From: Pedococcus bigeumensis
Lineage (GTDB): Bacteria > Actinomycetota > Actinomycetes > Actinomycetales > Dermatophilaceae
Assembly: GCF_006438965.1 (NCBI RefSeq)
Contig: NZ_RCZM01000004.1
Coordinates: forward strand, 434,001 to 498,000
Direction of reading: 5' to 3'
Length of the DNA stretch: 64,000 nucleotides
This document shows positions 7,937 through 16,354 of this stretch, piece by piece (within the stretch, counting starts at the first letter, position 1; every line of letters begins with the position of its first letter). The notes beneath the pieces are model-generated. The model worked only from the letters and a program-made list of their open reading frames with translations, was not told the origin of the DNA and searched no databases. The position numbers were made by a program, and so were the translations under genes.

Positions 7937-9394
7937 GTGACTGCCACGTCCGCGGGCCCCCGTGTCCTGCGCAACTTCATCAACGGCGAGTTCGTGGAGG
8001 CGCAGACCGATGCGACCTCCGACATCGTCAGCCCGGTGACCGCCCAGGTCGTCGCGAAGGCCCCCATCTCCACCGCCGCCGACGTCGACGCCGCCTACTC
8101 CTCGGCTGCCAAGGCCTTCGAGGAGTGGGGGCAGACCACCCCCAGCGAGCGCCAGCAGGCCCTGCTCAAGTTCGCCGACGCCATCGAGAAGCGGGCCGAC
8201 GAGTTCGTCAAGCTCGAGTCCGAGAACACCGGCAAGCCGCACGCCCTGACGGCGAGCGAAGAGATCCCGCCCATGGTCGACCAGCTGCGGTTCTTCGCCG
8301 GCGCCGCCCGCGTGCTCGAGGGTCGCGCCGCGGGCGAGTACATGAAGGGCCACACCAGCTGGGTCCGCCGCGAGCCGATCGGCGTCGTCGGCCAGGTGAC
8401 CCCCTGGAACTACCCGATGATGATGGCTGTCTGGAAGATCGGTCCGGCCCTCGCGGCCGGCAACACCATCGTCCTCAAGCCGTCCGACACCACTCCCGAG
8501 ACGACCCTGCTGATGGCCGAGATCGCCTCCGAGTTCCTGCCGCCGGGCACCTTCAACGTCGTCACCGGTGACCGCGACACCGGCCGCGCCGTCGTCGAGC
8601 ACAAGACGCCCGCCCTCGTGGCGATCACCGGCTCCGTGCGGGCCGGCATGCAAGTGGCCGAGAGTGCCAGCCGCAACCTCAAGCGGGTCCACCTCGAGCT
8701 GGGTGGCAAGGCGCCGGTCATCGTCTTCGACGATGCCGACATCGAAGCCGCCGTCGAGGGCATCGCCATCGCCGGGTACTTCAACGCCGGGCAGGACTGC
8801 ACCGCGGCGACCCGGGTGCTCGCCGCTCCGCACATCCACGACGACTTCGTCGCGGCGCTGGGGGAGTACGCCAAGAACTCGGCGACGGTCGGTCTTCCGG
8901 ACAACGACGACGCGCTGCTCGGCCCGGTGAACAACCGTGGCCAGCTCGAGCGGATCGAGGGGTTCATCTCGCGGCTGCCCGACCACGCGTCGATCGCAGC
9001 CGGCGGGCACCGGATGTCCAGCCTGGGTGACGGATTCTTCCTCGAGCCGACTGTGCTGTCGGGGCTCCAGCAGGACGACGAGGCGATCCAGGACGAGATC
9101 TTCGGCCCGGTCATCACCGTCCAGCGCTTCACCGACGAGGCCGAGGCCCTGCGTTGGGCCAATGGCGTGGACTACGGCCTGGCCTCCAGCGTCTGGACCA
9201 AGGACTTCGGCCGGGCGATGCGAGTGTCCAAGGCGCTCGACTTCGGCTGCGTCTGGATCAACACGCACATCCCGATCGTCGCCGAGATGCCCCACGGCGG
9301 GTTCAAGAAGTCGGGCTACGGCAAGGACCTCTCCATGTACGGCTTCGAGGACTACACCCGCATCAAGCACGTCATGGCCAACATCGACAGCTGA
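7937..9394 (+). CDS. Aldehyde dehydrogenase, gamma-aminobutyraldehyde type
   Basis: 485 residues from a GTG. The family core is intact: [20 protein letters not shown], the catalytic glutamate in [17 protein letters not shown], and the catalytic cysteine in [15 protein letters not shown]. The AGQDCTA context is that of aminobutyraldehyde/betaine-aldehyde dehydrogenases (PatD-like) rather than GabD. Expected reaction: 4-aminobutanal plus NAD(P)+ to GABA, directly downstream of the aminotransferase step encoded on the other strand. It leads the rightward gene set, 103 bases before the transporter binding protein. Confidence 0.82.
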   Translation: MTATSAGPRVLRNFINGEFVEAQTDATSDIVSPVTAQVVAKAPISTAADVDAAYSSAAKAFEEWGQTTPSERQQALLKFADAIEKRADEFVKLESENTGKPHALTASEEIPPMVDQLRFFAGAARVLEGRAAGEYMKGHTSWVRREPIGVVGQVTPWNYPMMMAVWKIGPALAAGNTIVLKPSDTTPETTLLMAEIASEFLPPGTFNVVTGDRDTGRAVVEHKTPALVAITGSVRAGMQVAESASRNLKRVHLELGGKAPVIVFDDADIEAAVEGIAIAGYFNAGQDCTAATRVLAAPHIHDDFVAALGEYAKNSATVGLPDNDDALLGPVNNRGQLERIEGFISRLPDHASIAAGGHRMSSLGDGFFLEPTVLSGLQQDDEAIQDEIFGPVITVQRFTDEAEALRWANGVDYGLASSVWTKDFGRAMRVSKALDFGCVWINTHIPIVAEMPHGGFKKSGYGKDLSMYGFEDYTRIKHVMANIDS

Positions 9395-9497
9395 CCCCGG
9401 TCACCCACCGCGGACATACCGCAGGCAGCCCCGACCCCAGACCCGGGAACCCCTGACCCGGACCTCTCCGAGAACAACTTTCACCGCAGGAGCCCCC

Positions 9498-10724
9498 ATG
9501 AACGAGCACAGTCCGATCACGCCGATGCAGGCCGCGTTCATCCGCGGAGCCATCAGCCGTCGTACCTTGATGGCCGGCGCTGCCGGTCTCGGGGTGACGG
9601 CGCTAGCCGCCTGCGGCTCGAAGGGCAAGAGTCCTTCCGCGAGCTCGAGCGGCTCGGTCACGCCCACGGCCAAGGCGGCCCAGGACATGTCAGACACCGA
9701 GAAGATCGTGAACTGGTCCAACTGGCAGCAGTACATCGATGTCTCCGACGACGAGAAGAGCCGCCCGACCATCGACGCCTTCACGAAGGCGACCGGGATA
9801 AAGGTCAACTACACCGAGGACTACAACGACAACGACGAGTTCTACGCGAAGGTCCGTCCATTGCTCGCCGGTGGAGAGGACACCGGCCGCGACGTCTGGT
9901 GCAGCACCGACTGGATGGTGGCGCGGCTCATCCGTCAGGGCTACGTGCAGCCCCTGGACAAGGCCAACATCCCCAACGCAAAGAACCTCGAGGCGGCGTT
10001 CCAGGACGTGTCGTTCGACCCGGGTCGCAAGTACTCGCTGCCCTGGCAGGCCGGGTTTGCCTGCATCGGCTACAACACCAAGGCGACAGGCGGCAAGAAG
10101 GTCACGACGATCACCCAGCTGCTGACCGACCCCGCCCTGAAGGGCAAGGTCACGTTGCTGTCCGAGATGCGTGACACGGTCGGCCTGGTGCTGCTCGACC
10201 AGGGCAAGGACCCGTCGAACTTCACCGAGGCTGACTTCAAGGCCGCCATCGCGATGATCCAGAAGGCCAAGGACGCCGGCCAGATCCAGAAGTTCACTGG
10301 TAACGACTACACCGACGGCCTGAGCGCCGGCGACATCGCCGCGTGCGTCGCCTGGTCTGGCGACGTGGCATCGCTCAGCCTCGACGCCCCGGAGCTGGAG
10401 CTCACCCTGCCCGAGGCCGGGTACACGCTGTGGTCCGACAACTTCGTCATCCCCGCCATGGCCAAGCACAAGAAGAACGCCGAGCAGCTCATCAACTACT
10501 ACTACGACCCCAAGGTGATGGCGGAGGTCGAAGCCTGGGTCAACTACATCGCCCCCGTCGCGGGTACCAAGGACGCCGTGGCGGCCATCGACAAGGACCT
10601 CGCCGCCAACCAGCTCATCTTCCCCTCCACCGAGACCCTCTCGAAGGCGAAGAAGTTCCGGGACCTCACCTCCAAGGAGGAGTCCGAGTTCACCCGCCTG
10701 TTCACCAACCTGGCGACGGGCTGA
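9498..10724 (+). CDS. potD: Spermidine/putrescine-type ABC transporter binding lipoprotein
   Basis: 408 residues from the ATG at 9498, preceded by GCAGGAG. The export signal is of twin-arginine lipoprotein type: SRRTLM at 20-25 and lipobox ALAAC with the acceptor cysteine at 39. The mature part begins IVNWSNWQQYIDVSDDE and has the two-lobed PotD/PotF fold (WCSTDWMVARLIRQGYVQPL, YSLPWQAGFACIGYN). The frame is open upstream into the aldehyde dehydrogenase, but the signal peptide fixes the start. It feeds the PotABC-like proteins encoded next. The exact polyamine is unknown. Confidence 0.85.
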   Translation: MNEHSPITPMQAAFIRGAISRRTLMAGAAGLGVTALAACGSKGKSPSASSSGSVTPTAKAAQDMSDTEKIVNWSNWQQYIDVSDDEKSRPTIDAFTKATGIKVNYTEDYNDNDEFYAKVRPLLAGGEDTGRDVWCSTDWMVARLIRQGYVQPLDKANIPNAKNLEAAFQDVSFDPGRKYSLPWQAGFACIGYNTKATGGKKVTTITQLLTDPALKGKVTLLSEMRDTVGLVLLDQGKDPSNFTEADFKAAIAMIQKAKDAGQIQKFTGNDYTDGLSAGDIAACVAWSGDVASLSLDAPELELTLPEAGYTLWSDNFVIPAMAKHKKNAEQLINYYYDPKVMAEVEAWVNYIAPVAGTKDAVAAIDKDLAANQLIFPSTETLSKAKKFRDLTSKEESEFTRLFTNLATG

Positions 10725-11836
10725 TGGCGGCCACGCGGACCTCGGGAGACCTACGGCTGGCGGGTCTGACGAAGGAGTTCGACACCTTCACCGCGGTCCA
10801 TCCGATGGACCTCGTCATCCCGGAGGGCTCGTTCTTCGCCCTGCTCGGGCCGTCCGGCTGCGGCAAGACGACGACCCTGCGGATGGTTGCCGGTCTCGAG
10901 CAGCCCACCGCAGGTCGGATCCACATCGGGGACACCGAGATCACGGACACCAAGGCCCACCAGCGCAATGTCAACACCGTGTTCCAGTCCTACGCCCTCT
11001 TCCCGCACATGAACGTGCTCGAGAACGTCGAGTTCGGGCTGCGCCGTCGGGGCGACAAGAACGCCACGGTCAAGGCCAAGGAGGCGCTGGAGCTGGTCCA
11101 GCTGGGTGAGGTGGCGAAGAAGAAGCCGGCGCAGCTGTCCGGGGGAATGCAGCAGCGGGTAGCCCTGGCCCGGGCCGTCGTGAACCGACCGGACGTGCTC
11201 CTGCTCGACGAGCCCCTCGGCGCCCTCGACCTCAAGCTGCGTCGCCAGATGCAGATCGAGCTCAAACGCATCCAGCAGGAGGTCGGGCTGACCTTCATCC
11301 ACGTCACGCACGACCAGGAGGAGGCCATGACCATGGCCGACACCATCGCGGTGATGAACGCGGGCCGGATCGAGCAGCTTGGCGACCCGGCCACCCTGTA
11401 CGAACACCCCGCTTCCACCTTCGTCGCCAACTTCCTCGGACAGTCAAACCTGCTCAAGGTGACGGTGACCGGTCCGGCGCGGAACGGCGAGGTGCCGGTC
11501 ACGGCATACGACACTGCCCTCACGGTCGCAGCCGACCACGTGCCTGGCGACGCCAAGGAGGTATGGCTGGGCGTGCGCCCAGAGAAGCTGCGCATGGGTG
11601 AGCACGGTGGGCCGAACCGGTTGCACGGCACAGTGAGCGACGTGTCCTTCACGGGAGTGGCCACGCAGTACCTGGTCCGTATGCCGTGGGGCAAGGAACT
11701 CACCGTGGTCCAGCAGAACGACGGCTCCGGTCGGGCACGCCCCGGCGAGGACGTGACGATCTCGTGGGCCGCCGAGCACGGGTTCGCGCTCGACGCCGCC
11801 CAAGCGGCGGACGCCGGCGTCGAGGAGGAGGGCTAG
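10724..11836 (+). CDS. potA: Polyamine-type ABC transporter ATPase
   Basis: 370 residues. Walker A GPSGCGKTT, signature LSGGMQQRVALARA, Walker B VLLLDEPLGALD and the switch histidine in FIHVTHDQEEAMTMAD are all present. A C-terminal TOBE-like regulatory domain includes WLGVRPEKLRMG. Length and domain order match PotA. The ATG overlaps the stop of the binding-protein gene (TGATG), and the stop in turn overlaps the GTG of the next permease gene (TAGTG), so the transporter genes are translationally coupled. Confidence 0.88.
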   Translation: MAATRTSGDLRLAGLTKEFDTFTAVHPMDLVIPEGSFFALLGPSGCGKTTTLRMVAGLEQPTAGRIHIGDTEITDTKAHQRNVNTVFQSYALFPHMNVLENVEFGLRRRGDKNATVKAKEALELVQLGEVAKKKPAQLSGGMQQRVALARAVVNRPDVLLLDEPLGALDLKLRRQMQIELKRIQQEVGLTFIHVTHDQEEAMTMADTIAVMNAGRIEQLGDPATLYEHPASTFVANFLGQSNLLKVTVTGPARNGEVPVTAYDTALTVAADHVPGDAKEVWLGVRPEKLRMGEHGGPNRLHGTVSDVSFTGVATQYLVRMPWGKELTVVQQNDGSGRARPGEDVTISWAAEHGFALDAAQAADAGVEEEG

Positions 11837-12753
11837 TGGCAGAGGGCGCCGCCGTCGTCGGCACGGGCGCCCCGGTCCGCAAGCCGGTCCGCCGCGGGCG
11901 CTGGGTCCCGTACGCCCTGCTCGCTCCAGGGCTGCTGTGGCTCGTCGTGTTCTTCGTCGTGCCGATGATCACCCTGGGCTCGCAGTCGTTGCAGGAAGGC
12001 AACATCGACGACGGCTACGTCTTCACGGGGAACGTGTCCATCTACGCCGACGCCGTCCAGCGGTACTGGCCCCACCTGGTGCGCTCGATCGGTTACGCCG
12101 CGACCGCCACGGTGCTGGCGCTGGTCCTGGGCTACCCGCTGGCCTACTTCATGGCGCAGAAGGCCGGACGCTGGAAGAACATCCTGCTCATCCTCGTCAT
12201 CGCCCCCTTCTTCACCAGCTTCCTCATCCGCACGCTCGCCTGGCGCAACATCCTCTCCGACGACGGTCCCGTCGTGGCCTTCGCCCAGTCGACCGGGTTC
12301 ACGAGCCTGCTCCAAGCGGTCGGCCTGACATCCAACGACACCCTGCTCGCCTCGAAGTTCGCCGTGATCTGCGGTCTGACCTACAACTTCCTGCCGTTCA
12401 TGATCCTGCCGCTCTACGCGTCCCTCGAGCGCCTCGACCCGCGCCTGGTCGAGGCGGCCGGTGACCTCTACGCCTCGCCGCGGGAGGCGTTCCGGCGGGT
12501 CACCTGGCCGCTGTCCCTGCCGGGAGTCGTCGCCGGCACCTTGCTGACCTTCATCCCGGCCGCGGGTGACTTCATCAACTCGCGGCTCCTCGGGAACACC
12601 GAGACGGTGATGATCGGGCAGGTGATCGACAGCCAGTTCCTGCGGGTGCTCGACTACCCGCTCGCAGCGGCACTGTCGTTCATCCTGCTGACCATGATCG
12701 TCGTCCTCGTCGCGTTCTACGTGCGCAAGGCCGGCACCGAGGAGCTGGTCTGA
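11836..12753 (+). CDS. potB: Polyamine-type ABC permease, PotB-like
   Basis: 305 residues from a GTG overlapping the previous stop by one base. About six membrane helices, starting YALLAPGLLWLVVFFVVPMI. The cytoplasmic coupling (EAA) loop is LVEAAGDLYASPREAFRRVT. It pairs with the following permease. An ATG start upstream within the ATPase gene is open but would lack any family similarity. Confidence 0.86.
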   Translation: MAEGAAVVGTGAPVRKPVRRGRWVPYALLAPGLLWLVVFFVVPMITLGSQSLQEGNIDDGYVFTGNVSIYADAVQRYWPHLVRSIGYAATATVLALVLGYPLAYFMAQKAGRWKNILLILVIAPFFTSFLIRTLAWRNILSDDGPVVAFAQSTGFTSLLQAVGLTSNDTLLASKFAVICGLTYNFLPFMILPLYASLERLDPRLVEAAGDLYASPREAFRRVTWPLSLPGVVAGTLLTFIPAAGDFINSRLLGNTETVMIGQVIDSQFLRVLDYPLAAALSFILLTMIVVLVAFYVRKAGTEELV

Positions 12754-13554
12754 GTGGGCGTGTTGTCCTGGATCCGCCGCCACCTGCTCGCCTTCGCGGC
12801 CCTGGCCGTCCTGGCGTTGCTGCTCGTGCCTAACGTCGTCGTGGCCGTGTTCTCGTTCAACGACCCGGTCGGCAAGTTCAACTACAACTGGGCCAAGTTC
12901 TCGACTGATGCCTGGGCGCACCCTTGTGGCTCGCCCGGCATCTGCGAGTCGCTCGGGCTGAGCCTGCGGATCGGTGTGACCGCCTCACTGGTCGCCACCG
13001 TGCTCGGCACGATGGTGGCCCTGGCGCTGGGCCGCTACCAGTTCCGCGGGCGCGCGGCGACCAATCTGTTGATCTTCGTGCCGATGGCCACCCCCGAGGT
13101 GGTGATGGGGTCCAGCCTGCTGACGCTCTTCCTCATGCTGGGCATCCCGTCGGGAGCGCTCGCAATCCTCATCGCCCACATCATGTTCTGCGTCTCGTTC
13201 GTCGTGGTGGCGGTCAAGGCTCGGGTGGCGACGCTGGACCCGCGCCTCGAAGAGGCGGCGGCCGACCTGGGTGCGACGCCGGCCCAGACGTTCCTGCGGG
13301 TGACGCTGCCGCTGGCGGCTCCCGGCATCGCGGCCGGTGCGCTGTTGGCCTTCTCGTTGAGCTTCGACGACTACATCATCACCAACTTCAACGCCTCACC
13401 TAGCTCGATCACCTTCCCCATGTTCGTGTGGGGCGCGGCGCAACGCGGGGTCCCGGTGCAGGTCAACGTCATCGGCACGGTCGTGTTCCTCGCGGCGCTG
13501 CTCTTCGTGATCGCCGGCCAGGTCCTCAGCAACCGACGACAGAGAGCAGTCTGA
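12754..13554 (+). CDS. potC: Polyamine-type ABC permease, PotC-like
   Basis: 266 residues from a GTG immediately after the PotB-like stop. Six predicted helices; the first cytoplasmic end is RRHLLAFAALAVLALLLVPN and the periplasmic-side segment VFSFNDPVGKFNYNWAKFS is typical of PotC/PotI. The coupling loop is LEEAAADLGATPAQTFLRVT. It closes the transporter; the next gene begins 6 bases later. Confidence 0.86.
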   Translation: MGVLSWIRRHLLAFAALAVLALLLVPNVVVAVFSFNDPVGKFNYNWAKFSTDAWAHPCGSPGICESLGLSLRIGVTASLVATVLGTMVALALGRYQFRGRAATNLLIFVPMATPEVVMGSSLLTLFLMLGIPSGALAILIAHIMFCVSFVVVAVKARVATLDPRLEEAAADLGATPAQTFLRVTLPLAAPGIAAGALLAFSLSFDDYIITNFNASPSSITFPMFVWGAAQRGVPVQVNVIGTVVFLAALLFVIAGQVLSNRRQRAV

Positions 13555-13560
13555 TCCTCC

Positions 13561-14838
13561 ATGCGCATCCTGATGATCGGCGCCGGCGGCGTCGGTGACG
13601 CTGCCGCACGCATCGCCGTCGAGCGAGACTTCTTCGAGCTGTTCGTCGTGGCCGACTACGACCTGGCTCGCGCCAAGGCGACGGTGGCTGCAGCCAGCGC
13701 CCGGCGGGAGGGGGAGTCGCGGTTCGTCGCCGACCAGGTGGATGCCTCGGACGGCGCAGCCGTGGCGGCTCTCGCGCTGCGGCACGGGGCCACCCACGTG
13801 TTCAACGCCGTCGACCCGCGCTTCGTCATGCCGATCTTTCGAGGCGCGCTGGCCGCCGGTGCGGGTTACCTCGACATGGCCATGAGCCTGTCACAGCGAC
13901 ACCCGGACGAGCCCTACGCGAAGGTGCATGTCAAGCTCGGCGACGAGCAGTTCGCCATGGCAGGGGAGTGGCAGGGCACGGGCCAGCTGGCCCTGCTGGG
14001 GATCGGTGTCGAGCCGGGGCTGTCCGACGTCTTCGCCCGCTACGCGTCGGACCACCTGTTCTCCTCGATCGAGGAGCTCGGGACCCGGGACGGGGCAAAC
14101 CTCGCGGTGCACGACGAGGACGGCAACGAGATCTTCGCGCCGAGCTTCTCGATGTGGACGATCATCGAGGAGTGCCTCAACCCGCCCGTGGTGTGGGAGC
14201 GCTCGCGTGCGGAGGCGGGCGGCGGAGACGTCGCGGCCGGGTTCTTCACGCTGCCGGCCTTCAGCGAGCCCGAGGTCTTCGAGTTCCCCGACGGCATCGG
14301 GCCGGTGGAGTGCGTCCACGTCGAGCACGAGGAGGTGCTGCTCATGCCGCGCTGGCTGGATGCGCAGCGCGTCACCTTCAAGTACGGCCTCGGTGACGAG
14401 CTCATCACCATCCTGCGGACCCTGCACAGCCTCGGCCTCGACGGCACCGACCCGGTCACGGTCAAGGGCGTCCAGGTGTCGCCTCGAGACGTCGTCGCAG
14501 CAGTCCTGCCCGATCCCGCCACGATCGGACCGAGGATGAAGGGCAAGACCTGCGCAGGGGTCTGGGTCACGGGCACCGGCAAGGACGGGCGGCCGCGCAG
14601 CACCTACCTCTACCACGTGGTCGACAACGAGGAGACGATGCGCGAGTACGGCGCCCAGTGCGTCGTCTGGCAGACCGCGGTCAACCCCGTGGTGGCGCTC
14701 GAGCTGATCGCCAACGGCAGCTGGAGCGGGTCCGGCGTGCTGGGACCCGAGGCCTTCGACGCCGTGCCGTTCCTCGAGCTCCTCGCTGCGCCCAAGCCGG
14801 GGGGTTACGGCTCGCCGTGGGGCATGGAAGACCGATAG
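13561..14838 (+). CDS. Saccharopine-dehydrogenase-like NAD(P)-dependent enzyme in polyamine island
   Basis: 425 residues. The N-terminal Rossmann motif ILMIGAGGVGDAAARIAVER (3-22) is followed by FELFVVADYDLARAKATVAA, as in saccharopine dehydrogenase (Lys9-type) proteins. The C-terminal half (GPVECVHVEHEEVLLMPRWL, KYGLGDELITILRTLHSLGL) fits the saccharopine/carboxynorspermidine dehydrogenase catalytic fold. Carboxy(nor)spermidine dehydrogenases belong to this superfamily, and the gene sits 6 bases behind the polyamine transporter. A role in making or splitting an N-substituted polyamine or amino acid is therefore plausible, but the substrate is not proven. Confidence 0.7.
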   Translation: MRILMIGAGGVGDAAARIAVERDFFELFVVADYDLARAKATVAAASARREGESRFVADQVDASDGAAVAALALRHGATHVFNAVDPRFVMPIFRGALAAGAGYLDMAMSLSQRHPDEPYAKVHVKLGDEQFAMAGEWQGTGQLALLGIGVEPGLSDVFARYASDHLFSSIEELGTRDGANLAVHDEDGNEIFAPSFSMWTIIEECLNPPVVWERSRAEAGGGDVAAGFFTLPAFSEPEVFEFPDGIGPVECVHVEHEEVLLMPRWLDAQRVTFKYGLGDELITILRTLHSLGLDGTDPVTVKGVQVSPRDVVAAVLPDPATIGPRMKGKTCAGVWVTGTGKDGRPRSTYLYHVVDNEETMREYGAQCVVWQTAVNPVVALELIANGSWSGSGVLGPEAFDAVPFLELLAAPKPGGYGSPWGMEDR

Positions 14839-14917
14839 CTGACGGCCGGGTTCGCGGCGGGTCCACCTGCGGTACGGTCGCGCCGACAGTGCCGATCGTG
14901 CGTGGGGTGGGGGCCTG

Positions 14918-15226
14918 ATGGGCAGGGAATCCGTAGGACGGGTGATGCGAGATCCGGTGGTGCTGCTGCTCGCGGCACTGGCGGTGACGGCGCTCGCCGT
15001 CGCGCTCTGCCTACCCCTGCTGGACCCAGCTGCACCCGAGGCTGCCCCGGTCTCGGGCGAGGCCTGGTTCGGGAGGGACGTCCAGGGCTATGACAGCTAC
15101 GCCGGGTGGCCGCCGACCATCCACCACGTGCAGCTCGTGGCCCTCGGGGCGGCTCTCGGACTGCTCGTGGCGGCCGCCCTGGCGGCGCTGTACCGCTGGC
15201 GCCGACCGGGCGCCCACGTGACCTGA
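14918..15226 (+). CDS. Small two-helix membrane protein, unknown function
   Basis: 102 residues from ATG 14918; the in-frame ATG at 14945 would give 93. Two hydrophobic helices are clear: DPVVLLLAALAVTALAVALC near the N-terminus and VQLVALGAALGLLVAAALAA near the C-terminus. They flank a polar loop with tryptophans (SGEAWFGRDVQGYDSYAGWP) that probably faces outside. I do not recognise the family. It lies between the saccharopine-dehydrogenase-like gene and the ureohydrolase gene on the same strand. Confidence 0.6.
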   Translation: MGRESVGRVMRDPVVLLLAALAVTALAVALCLPLLDPAAPEAAPVSGEAWFGRDVQGYDSYAGWPPTIHHVQLVALGAALGLLVAAALAALYRWRRPGAHVT

Positions 15227-15234
15227 GGGAGCAG

Positions 15235-15240
15235 TAGGTT
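15235..15240 (+). promoter_or_regulatory. Putative -10 (TAGGTT), leaderless start of ureohydrolase
   Basis: TAGGTT is followed by 7 bases and the GTG at 15248. This suggests the ureohydrolase–GabD pair has its own leaderless promoter inside the island. Confidence 0.4.
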
Positions 15241-15247
15241 TGGGGGC

Positions 15248-16354
15248 GTGACGCGCTACGGACAGCAGTACGGCCCCGACTTCACCTTCCTCGGCGTGGA
15301 CCGCTGCGACCTCGACGATGAGAGCACGTATGCCGATGCGGACGTCGTGATCCTCGGCGCACCGTTCGACGGGGGCACCTCGCACCGACCCGGCACGCGG
15401 TTCGGGCCGCAGGCCATCCGGATGACCGACTACCTGCCGCACGACGGCTCGCGCCCCTCCCTGGCGTTGCGCACCGATGGCCTCGTCGACCTGCGGGTCG
15501 TCGACGCCGGCGACGTCGAGATGTACTCCGGCGACATCGAGCGGTCCCTGCCCAAGCTTGAGGCCGCGGTCGAGCGCGTGACGCGAGCGGGCGCCATACC
15601 CGTCGTCCTCGGCGGCGACCACTCCATCGCGTTCCCCGACGCCAAGGGTGTCGCGAACGTCCTGGGCCACGGCCGCATCTCGATGATCCACTTCGACGCC
15701 CACGCCGACACCGGTGACATCGAGTTCGGGTCGCTGTGGGGACACGGCCAGCCGATGCGGCGGCTCATCGAGTCCGGCGCCCTGCGCGGCGACCGGTTCC
15801 TGCAGATCGGGCTGCGCGGGTACTGGCCGCCGCCGGAGACGCTCGACTGGATGGCCGGCCAGCAGATGCGGTCGTTCGAGATGACCGAGATCGTGCACCG
15901 GGGCCTCGACGAGGTGCTCACCGAGGCGTTCAGTATCGCCACCGACGAGTGCGAGGGCGTCTTCCTGTCGGTCGACATCGACGTCTGCGACCCGGGCCAC
16001 GCACCCGGCACCGGCACCCCCGAGCCAGGCGGCCTCTCGGCCCGCCAGCTGCTCGACGCCGTCCGGCGGATCTGCCTGGAGCTGCCCGTCGTCGGGGTCG
16101 ACATCGTCGAGGTGAGCCCGCCCTACGACCACGCCGACATCACCGCGGCGCTTGCGAACCGCGTTGTCCTCGAAGCTCTTTCGGCCATCGCCCGCAAGCG
16201 GCAGGACGAGCGGGACGGCACCAGCTGGGACCCCGCGCAGCCGCTGCTCTCGGGGCGCAACGGTGCCATCCCCGAGGGCCACATCCAGCAGCACCAGCAC
16301 ACCCACCAGACGCACGACCAGTCGCACGAGCACGCACCGGAGGAGCAGGGCTGA
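15248..16354 (+). CDS. speB: Agmatinase-type ureohydrolase with His-rich C-terminal tail
   Basis: 368 residues. The binuclear metal site of the arginase/agmatinase family is complete: GGDHSIAFP, HFDAHADTGD and SVDIDVCDPGHAPG. Family members release urea from agmatine, guanidinobutyrate, guanidinopropionate, guanidine or related compounds; the polyamine context favours agmatine or guanidinobutyrate. Beyond the normal end of the fold (about residue 323) there is an extra tail. Its stretch at about 345-362 holds seven histidines in 18 residues (for example HQHTHQTHDQSHEH), which looks metal-binding. The stop overlaps the ATG of the next dehydrogenase gene (TGATG). The symbol is by family only. 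Confidence 0.8.
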   Translation: MTRYGQQYGPDFTFLGVDRCDLDDESTYADADVVILGAPFDGGTSHRPGTRFGPQAIRMTDYLPHDGSRPSLALRTDGLVDLRVVDAGDVEMYSGDIERSLPKLEAAVERVTRAGAIPVVLGGDHSIAFPDAKGVANVLGHGRISMIHFDAHADTGDIEFGSLWGHGQPMRRLIESGALRGDRFLQIGLRGYWPPPETLDWMAGQQMRSFEMTEIVHRGLDEVLTEAFSIATDECEGVFLSVDIDVCDPGHAPGTGTPEPGGLSARQLLDAVRRICLELPVVGVDIVEVSPPYDHADITAALANRVVLEALSAIARKRQDERDGTSWDPAQPLLSGRNGAIPEGHIQQHQHTHQTHDQSHEHAPEEQG

